Program-made: the position numbers and the translations under genes
Notes under the pieces: generated by a model
The model's input: only the letters and a program-made list of their open reading frames with translations
Databases searched by the model: none
Told to the model about the DNA's origin: nothing
Source of the DNA: Actinomycetes bacterium
GTDB taxonomy: Bacteria > Actinomycetota > CADDZG01 > JAHWKV01
Reading direction: 5' to 3'
DNA: 16,891 bases
Assembly: GCA_029263035.1 (NCBI GenBank)
Contig: JAJCYF010000145.1
Coordinates: 1 to 16,891, forward strand
Part shown: positions 12,691 to 16,891 of the stretch, piece by piece
How positions within the stretch are numbered: the first letter of the stretch is position 1
Layout: each line of letters starts with the position of its first letter

Positions 12691-13296
12691 CTACAGGTAG
12701 CCGAGCGGATCCATCCGGACTCCGTCTTGCCGAATCTCAAAGTGAACGTGCGGCGTTTCGCAGGATCCGGTGCAGCCGATGAAGCCGATGACCTGACCCC
12801 TGTCGACCGGACCGGCGGTGACGAGTTTGGCGCTCATATGGGCGTACAGGGTGGTCAGGCCGCCACCGTGGTCGATCATGGTGCATATCCCGTAGCCGCT
12901 CCCGCAGGACTGCGCCATGACGACTCCTTTTTTCGAGGCGTGGATCGGGTCGCCGGCGGCGCCGCGCAGGTCGATGCCGGTGTGCATGCCGTCGGAGCGC
13001 GTGCCGAAGCCGGAGAGGAACTCGCCCTCGACCGGGCGCAGAAAGCCGTCGTCTTCAGGAACCGCCGGAGCGGCGAGGACCTCCGGCAGCTTTTCGGCTA
13101 TGGGGGTCGGGGTCACCAGCGCCGGCGGGGTGAGGAGCGAGTTCAGCAGGGCGACCAGATCCAGTTTGGGCACAACGGCGGCGGAGGTTCCACCCATTAG
13201 AAGGGGACCGGCGGCCAGGGTGGCCATCACCAGAAGGAGCCGGGTCCGGGCCGGGCGCACCTGGGCGCGGTTCAACAAGGATTGGGCGCGAGTCAT
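12691..13296 (-). CDS. Secreted M23 (LytM-type) peptidoglycan endopeptidase
   Basis: A 201-residue zinc metallopeptidase cutting peptide cross-links in the cell wall, or a LytM-like regulator of such enzymes. Residues 1-40 are a signal sequence (basic start, TRLLLVMATLAAGPLLMGG, likely cleavage after TSAA). A Pro-rich linker extends to ~80, and the LytM domain runs from ~85 to 201. The catalytic set is complete: His105 and Asp109 (HTGID), His153 (YAHMS) and His183-x-His185 (PHVHFEIR), so it should be active. Four cysteines (131, 138, 175, 179) could form two disulfides outside the cell. The start is ATG 13296, with GTGGAG about 5 nt upstream. The leader carries a 28-bp palindrome (13315-13342). 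Confidence 0.95.
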   Translation of the reverse strand: MTRAQSLLNRAQVRPARTRLLLVMATLAAGPLLMGGTSAAVVPKLDLVALLNSLLTPPALVTPTPIAEKLPEVLAAPAVPEDDGFLRPVEGEFLSGFGTRSDGMHTGIDLRGAAGDPIHASKKGVVMAQSCGSGYGICTMIDHGGGLTTLYAHMSAKLVTAGPVDRGQVIGFIGCTGSCETPHVHFEIRQDGVRMDPLGYL

Positions 13297-13314
13297 TGGG
13301 GCTCCACTGTTCGA

Positions 13315-13342
13315 TTTTCCGGACAGGGGAGAGTCCGGAAAA
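13315..13342. promoter_or_regulatory. Perfect 10-bp inverted repeat in the leader of the M23 peptidase gene
   Basis: TTTTCCGGAC (13315-13324) and GTCCGGAAAA (13333-13342) flank 8 bp (AGGGGAGA), ending 18 bp upstream of the M23 start codon. As RNA from the minus strand the loop reads UCUCCCCU, whose CUCC could pair with the GGAG of the ribosome-binding site; as DNA it is a good dimer-binding palindrome. Either a regulator site or a translation-control hairpin is possible. Confidence 0.6.
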
Positions 13343-13521
13343 GTTAGTCCATCATCGGTTGATCGATGGCGAGCGCCAACCTACCGGCCGGCCGGGCGGC
13401 CTTTACGGATTTGTAAATAATTCCAGCGATGTAATTTAGAAGCTTCCCTGGTCGGCCGCTCCGTCGTTGACGAGCCGAGGCCTACCCGGGCTTTGCGACT
13501 GCGCGGCTATCCATAGCGCTT
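13343..13521. other. Intergenic region between trpB2 and the M23 gene, no gene seen
   Basis: No credible ORF is present. An AT-rich island at 13409-13440 within otherwise GC-rich DNA is the likely promoter of the minus-strand M23 gene, although I cannot fix a -35/-10 pair. CCGGCCGG palindromes lie at 13384-13391. A small hairpin (GCUA/UAGC) lies directly after the trpB2 stop and could help end its transcript. The leader of the M23 mRNA may be structured, but it matches no riboswitch class I recognise. Confidence 0.4.
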
Positions 13522-14832
13522 CTAAGCGTCCATCAGGTCCCCGCCGAGGTATGCCTCGTAGGCGCCGAGGTCCAGCAGTCCGTGCCCGGAAAGCCCGAAC
13601 AGAATCGCCTTGGAATCTCCGGTTTCCTTGCAGGCCAGGGCTTCATCGACCGCTGCCCGGATGGCGTGGGCCGACTCGGGGGCCGGAATGATCCCCTCGG
13701 AGCGGGCGAACTGGATGGCCGTTTCGAACACCTTGGTCTGCGGGTAGGCGACCGCCTCGATCACCTCGTCTTTGACCAGCCGGCACAACAGCGGGGCATC
13801 GCCGTGGTAACGCAGGCCGCCGGCGTGGATGGCCGGGGGGATGAACTTGTGGCCCAGTGTGTACATCTCCAGAAGAGGCGTGGTCTCCGCGGTGTCGCCG
13901 AAGTCGTACTCGAAGCTTCCCTCGGTGAGTGTCGGGCAGGCGGTGGGCTCCACCGCGATGAACCGCATGTCCTTTCCGGCCTTCGTCTTGTGCGGGACGA
14001 AGGGGAACACCAGGCCGGCGAAGTTCGACCCGCCGCCGACGGCGCCGATCACGATGTCCGGGAAGTCGCCGGCCATCTCCATCTGGGCCTTTGCCTCCAG
14101 ACCGATCACCGTCTGGTGGAGCAGGACGTGGTTCAACACGCTGCCCAGGCAGTATTTGGTGTCCTCTCGCTTGGCGGCGTCCTCCACCGCCTCCGAGATG
14201 GCGATGCCCAACGACCCCGGGGAGTCGGGGGAATCGGCCAGGATGCTCCGGCCGGCGTCGGTCTCCTCCGACGGCGAGGCGATGACCCGGGCTCCCCACG
14301 TCTGCATCATCACCCGGCGCCCGGGCTTTTGGTTGTAGGAAGCCCGCACCATGTAAACCTGGCACTCGAGGTCGAAAAAGCTGCACGCCATGGCCATAGC
14401 GCTGCCCCACTGGCCGGCACCGGTTTCGGTGGCGATGCGTTTTACCCCCTCGGCCTTGTTGTAGTAGGCCTGTGCGATTGCAGTGTTGGGCTTGTGCGAC
14501 CCGGCCGCAGATACTCCCTCGTACTTGTAGTAGATGCGGGCCGGGGTGCCGAGCAGCTTCTCCAGACGACGTGCCCGCACCAGCGGGGCCGGCCGGTACA
14601 TCCGGTAGATGTCCATGACCGGTCCCGGGATGTCGATCCACTCGTCGGTGGCTACCTCCTGGCCGATCAGGGCCATTGGAAACAGCGGCGCCAGCATCTC
14701 CGGGCCGATCGGCTCCCTGGTGCCTGGATGGATGGGCGGTGAGGGAGGCGTCGGCATGGACGGGACCACGTTGAACCAGGCTGAAGGAATCCGGCTTTCG
14801 TCGAGAGTGAACTGGGTGGAATCGGCCGCCAT
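13522..14832 (-). CDS. trpB2: TrpB2-type tryptophan synthase beta chain
   Basis: PLP enzyme of 436 residues in the TrpB2 branch, which makes tryptophan from indole and serine and is longer at the N-terminus than TrpB1. The PLP lysine is Lys114 in AAGSHKPNTA, the catalytic glutamate is Glu136 in ETGAGQWGS, and the phosphate-binding loop is GGGSN (266-270). The TrpB2-typical R-P-A-P-L-V-R-A region precedes the active site, and SVLNHVLLHQTVIG follows it. AAGGAG lies 6 nt before ATG 14832. No trpA or other trp gene is next to it. This fits TrpB2 as a stand-alone, indole-salvaging enzyme, or one with a different amine acceptor; a minority of TrpB2 enzymes act on other substrates. It is divergent from an unknown 4-TM protein. 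Confidence 0.94.
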   Translation of the reverse strand: MAADSTQFTLDESRIPSAWFNVVPSMPTPPSPPIHPGTREPIGPEMLAPLFPMALIGQEVATDEWIDIPGPVMDIYRMYRPAPLVRARRLEKLLGTPARIYYKYEGVSAAGSHKPNTAIAQAYYNKAEGVKRIATETGAGQWGSAMAMACSFFDLECQVYMVRASYNQKPGRRVMMQTWGARVIASPSEETDAGRSILADSPDSPGSLGIAISEAVEDAAKREDTKYCLGSVLNHVLLHQTVIGLEAKAQMEMAGDFPDIVIGAVGGGSNFAGLVFPFVPHKTKAGKDMRFIAVEPTACPTLTEGSFEYDFGDTAETTPLLEMYTLGHKFIPPAIHAGGLRYHGDAPLLCRLVKDEVIEAVAYPQTKVFETAIQFARSEGIIPAPESAHAIRAAVDEALACKETGDSKAILFGLSGHGLLDLGAYEAYLGGDLMDA

Positions 14833-14868
14833 TGCTCTCTCCTTTTCTGAACGCGCGTTGTGCCGCCC

Positions 14869-14874
14869 ATTAAA
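14869..14874 (-). promoter_or_regulatory. Candidate -10 box of trpB2
   Basis: The minus strand reads TTTAAT (one mismatch to TATAAT) 37 nt upstream of the ATG. A weak TTAGAA lies 18 bp further upstream. Inferred from position in the 112-bp divergent gap. Confidence 0.35.
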
Positions 14875-14932
14875 GCCGGATTGGAGGTGTAGTTCTAATT
14901 CGAACGACCGCCGGCGTGTCGTGGGGTCTGGC

Positions 14933-14938
14933 TAGACT
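14933..14938 (+). promoter_or_regulatory. Candidate -10 box of a leaderless gene
   Basis: TAGACT fits the actinobacterial TANNNT -10, and only 6 nt separate it from ATG 14945. There is no Shine-Dalgarno, so transcription probably starts at the A of the start codon. A short palindrome GTCT-GGCT-AGAC (14926-14937) overlaps the box and could bind a repressor. Confidence 0.5.
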
Positions 14939-14944
14939 CCGGTC

Positions 14945-16222
14945 ATGTACTCGTCGGAGCGGCAGGGGCCGGACCTGGAGCTCGGCAGCTACCTGTTCCA
15001 GCTCTGGCTGGCCGGCAACGGTTGGGTCAAGCGCCGGGTGGAGACCGTTCACTTCCTTGGATCCGGCACCCTGAGCCGGAGAGTGAGCGTGGATTTCGAG
15101 ATCCCCGAGAGCGAGTACGAGACACCCACCCCGCTGCCGGTCCCGCTGGCGTTGCTGGAGAAGCGTCCGCTCGTAGACTTCGACGTGTTCGATGAGGCCA
15201 CCAACGCTCTTCCGATATTCACCCGGGCCGAGAATTCCTTCGCAGCGTGGTCGATGCTGGCCGCGGTGGCGGCGGTAGAGATCCGCGACGCCGAGGGACT
15301 CCGGGAGGGATCTGCCGTTGAACCTGCGTGGGAAGACCTGTGGTTGATTGCATCCGGTGATCCGCAGGACGCGCTGAAAGTCTTGGATGGGTTTGCGGAG
15401 TCGGAGGACCGCCTCCGGCGGAGCCTCGCAGAAAGCTCGTTCTTCGATGCCGTTGCAAGGACGCTGGCAACACTTTTTCTGCTTCTTGTACCGGTGGAGG
15501 GTTCGCCCGGGCAGCGCCGGGTGATCAAGTTCCGTTACACATTGGGGCTCAAACGATTCGGTTCAGGACCGGAGCGCCTTTGCCAGGCAATGGGGTGGAT
15601 GCCCGCCGGCTTCGAGTTCTACGTCCCGGCGGTTGGAGAGTCGGAAAGCTACCACTTCGAGCTGGCCGCCCCCACCGATCTGGGAGTTGCCCGCTCGATC
15701 CTGCGCCTGAAGGATCCCGTAACCGGGCGGGAGGAGATAGAAGGCGTCTCCACGGGCACCCGGGCCCACCTGTACGCGACCGGCAGGGAGCCGGATGTCG
15801 ACGGTACCGCACTGGTATGGCTTCAGGTCTCCAGGAGCGGACTTCTCCGTTCCGGCTGCGTGGTAGCAGGGATGATCCTCGCCGTCCTGCTGTTCTTTTA
15901 CGCCACCGGCCGCCTGGACAGGCCGCCCCGGGACATCCAGAGCGCAATCCTGCTCACCCTGCCGGCGCTGGTTGCCACGCTGGTGGTTCGGCCGGGTGAG
16001 CATGGTCTGGTCACCGAACTCCTGCTTGGGGTCCGGTCCGCAGTTGCCCTGTCAGGGGCGGTGGCCTACACCGCGGCGTTGCTGCTTGGCTCGGGAACCC
16101 GCGGCGAGATTCTGTTCGTGGCCTGGAAGGTGCTGCTCGGCCTCAGCGGTCTTTGCTTCGCATCCTTGCTTCTGGCATTCTGGATGAGTAAGCCAAGACC
16201 TTCAGCCGCCATGATCACCTAG
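14945..16222 (+). CDS. Uncharacterised membrane protein with large N-terminal soluble region and 4 C-terminal TM helices
   Basis: A 425-residue protein I cannot name. Residues ~1-295 are soluble and mixed alpha/beta, with RRVSVDFEIPES (45-56), LPVPLALLEKRPLVDFDVFDE (64-84) and LPIFTRAENSFAAWSML (89-105), which read like a conserved core. The C-terminus has four TM helices (~302-322, 332-348, 363-382 and 388-414) and a short tail. There is no catalytic motif, signal peptide or nucleotide-binding loop. Because the first 295 residues lack a signal, they are probably cytoplasmic. The transcript is probably leaderless (TAGACT box). A 55-residue gene follows after 10 nt, so the two form an operon. 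Possible roles such as sensing or scaffold are guesses only. Confidence 0.82.
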   Translation: MYSSERQGPDLELGSYLFQLWLAGNGWVKRRVETVHFLGSGTLSRRVSVDFEIPESEYETPTPLPVPLALLEKRPLVDFDVFDEATNALPIFTRAENSFAAWSMLAAVAAVEIRDAEGLREGSAVEPAWEDLWLIASGDPQDALKVLDGFAESEDRLRRSLAESSFFDAVARTLATLFLLLVPVEGSPGQRRVIKFRYTLGLKRFGSGPERLCQAMGWMPAGFEFYVPAVGESESYHFELAAPTDLGVARSILRLKDPVTGREEIEGVSTGTRAHLYATGREPDVDGTALVWLQVSRSGLLRSGCVVAGMILAVLLFFYATGRLDRPPRDIQSAILLTLPALVATLVVRPGEHGLVTELLLGVRSAVALSGAVAYTAALLLGSGTRGEILFVAWKVLLGLSGLCFASLLLAFWMSKPRPSAAMIT

Positions 16223-16232
16223 CAGGAGCGGT

Positions 16233-16400
16233 ATGAAAAAGAATCTGTCGACCAAGGCCACGCAAATGAAGGCGGGCTGGTTCCTTGCCTCAGCCGAAGG
16301 CAACCGGGTTACGTCACGGATCTTTCACGGCAAAATTGTGAGCCGCCAGCCGAGCGACGTTCTGGACTCGCTCAGAAGGCTTCAGGAAGAAAGGGCGTAG
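16233..16400 (+). CDS. Small basic protein (55 aa), co-transcribed with the 4-TM protein
   Basis: ATG 16233 has AGGAG (16224-16228) 4 nt upstream, and the gene starts 10 nt after the preceding stop. The product is MKKNLSTKATQMKAGWFLAS, then AEGNRVTSRIFHGKIVSRQP, ending SDVLDSLRRLQEERA. It is basic and lacks TM helices; a beta-hairpin-like centre and a C-terminal amphipathic helix are likely. I do not recognise a family. The operon position suggests it works with the 4-TM protein. The stop codon abuts the stop of the converging decarboxylase gene with no gap. The ribosome-binding site, tight spacing and coherent peptide make it likely real. Confidence 0.72.
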   Translation: MKKNLSTKATQMKAGWFLASAEGNRVTSRIFHGKIVSRQPSDVLDSLRRLQEERA

Positions 16401-16891
16401 TCAGGCCGTTTCGGTCAGCGCCCTTTTGATCGCGTCGACCGATCGGTCGACGTCCTCGGTTGTGGTCGACCAGTTCGATACCGAGATGCGCATGTACCGG
16501 CGTCCCCGCCATGTGGTCCCGCCGGCCCAGCATGTTCCGTCGTCCTGGACCGCCTTTATTATCCGGTCGGTCCGGTCGTCCGATCCAAAGCTCACCAGCA
16601 CCTGATTCAGCTCGATTCGGTTGCCGATCTCTACCCCTTCAATGCCTCCAAGCTCCTCACCGAACCGCCGGGCATGGGCGCAGCAGCGCTCGATCAGGTC
16701 CCCCAGTCCGTTCCTGCCGAGCTCCCGAAGAGCCGCCCAGGTGGCGAAGCCCCGGGCGCGGCGGGACGACTCGGGGACGTAGTCCGCCGGGTGCCGGCTA
16801 TCTCCTTCACCGTGACCGGTCAGGTAGGCCGCGTTGTAGGACATGGAAGCAACGTGGGCTTTGGGATCGGCACAGAAGACGTAGCCGCAGT
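16401..16891 (-). CDS. Group II PLP-dependent amino-acid decarboxylase, C-terminal part (5' end outside window)
   Basis: The frame is open to the right edge. The visible ~163 residues match the C-terminal domain of aromatic-L-amino-acid / L-2,4-diaminobutyrate decarboxylases. CGYVFCADPKAHVASMSYNA lies just after the region that carries the PLP lysine, which is outside the window. ESSRRARGFATWAALRELGR is the conserved C-domain start, followed by RIELNQVLVSFG, DGTCWAGGTTWRGRRYMRIS and VSNWSTTTEDVDRSV. An internal ATG at 16844 is not the true start. The substrate (aromatic amino acid, glutamate or diaminobutyrate) cannot be decided from this part. It converges with the 55-residue gene with no intergenic base. 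Confidence 0.9.
   Translation of the reverse strand, partial: CGYVFCADPKAHVASMSYNAAYLTGHGEGDSRHPADYVPESSRRARGFATWAALRELGRNGLGDLIERCCAHARRFGEELGGIEGVEIGNRIELNQVLVSFGSDDRTDRIIKAVQDDGTCWAGGTTWRGRRYMRISVSNWSTTTEDVDRSVDAIKRALTETA

Noticed and set aside
13489..13497. CGCAAAGCC on the minus strand, resembling the core of the c-di-GMP-I (GEMM) riboswitch, in the M23 leader region
   Set aside because: The tetraloop hairpin and GGGCAAACC segment expected 5' of it are absent and the 3' half does not fit; nine nucleotides are not enough. A ydaO (c-di-AMP) motif was also looked for and not found.
1..16891. tRNA/rRNA genes, CRISPR arrays, insertion sequences, phage or plasmid functions
   Set aside because: No cloverleaf, repeat-spacer pattern, transposase, integrase or terminal inverted repeats were seen; the region reads as ordinary chromosome.

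Overview
The window is a GC-rich, densely packed chromosomal segment that looks actinobacterial (Actinomycetota, probably not a well-studied genus). The reasons are an ECF42-type sigma factor paired with a DGPF protein, a RecQ with an actinobacterial-style C-terminal domain, a beta-carbonic anhydrase of the mycobacterial Rv1284 type, a secreted thioredoxin close to mycobacterial Mpt53/DsbE, frequent GTG/TTG starts and at least one probable leaderless gene. I saw no rRNA, tRNA, insertion sequence or CRISPR array. Both ends cut through genes: recQ at the left and a group II PLP decarboxylase at the right.

Layout. 1-3245 (+): the 3' part of recQ, then an ECF42 sigma factor and its YCII/DGPF partner, with a candidate ECF42 promoter between them. 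3242-5227: a minus-strand XRE regulator divergent from an amidase-family protein that lacks the catalytic lysine. 5274-8903 (all minus): read in transcription order, a Zn-sensing ArsR/CzrA-like repressor, a His-rich CDF metal exporter, a thioredoxin-fold lipoprotein, a membrane-anchored metallophosphoesterase and a 52-residue zinc-ribbon protein. 8982-10073 (minus): an 8-TM protein of unknown function followed by a probable 39-residue protein. 10157-10986 (+): a beta-carbonic anhydrase and a very acidic 61-residue protein, closed by a strong hairpin. 11060-13296 (minus): an M23 peptidase, a two-TM miniprotein and an anchored Cys-rich Ig-like protein. 13522-14832 (minus): an orphan TrpB2. 14945-16400 (+): a 4-TM protein of unknown function plus a 55-residue basic protein. 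16401-16891 (minus): the partial decarboxylase.

The most interesting observation is the thioredoxin lipoprotein at 7035-7598. Its reading frame is open from a lipoprotein signal to a normal C-terminus except for one in-frame TGA (7346-7344). That TGA falls exactly where the first cysteine of the WAPW-C-x-x-C redox motif should be, giving WAPW-(UGA)-I-P-C. About 30 nt downstream lies a perfect 6-bp hairpin with the loop AGGUA, resembling a bacterial SECIS element. The simplest reading is an unannotated selenoprotein (U-x-x-C, DsbE/Mpt53-like) embedded in a zinc-responsive export operon. A nonsense mutation cannot be excluded from this window alone. Automatic gene calling would split it into two meaningless fragments.
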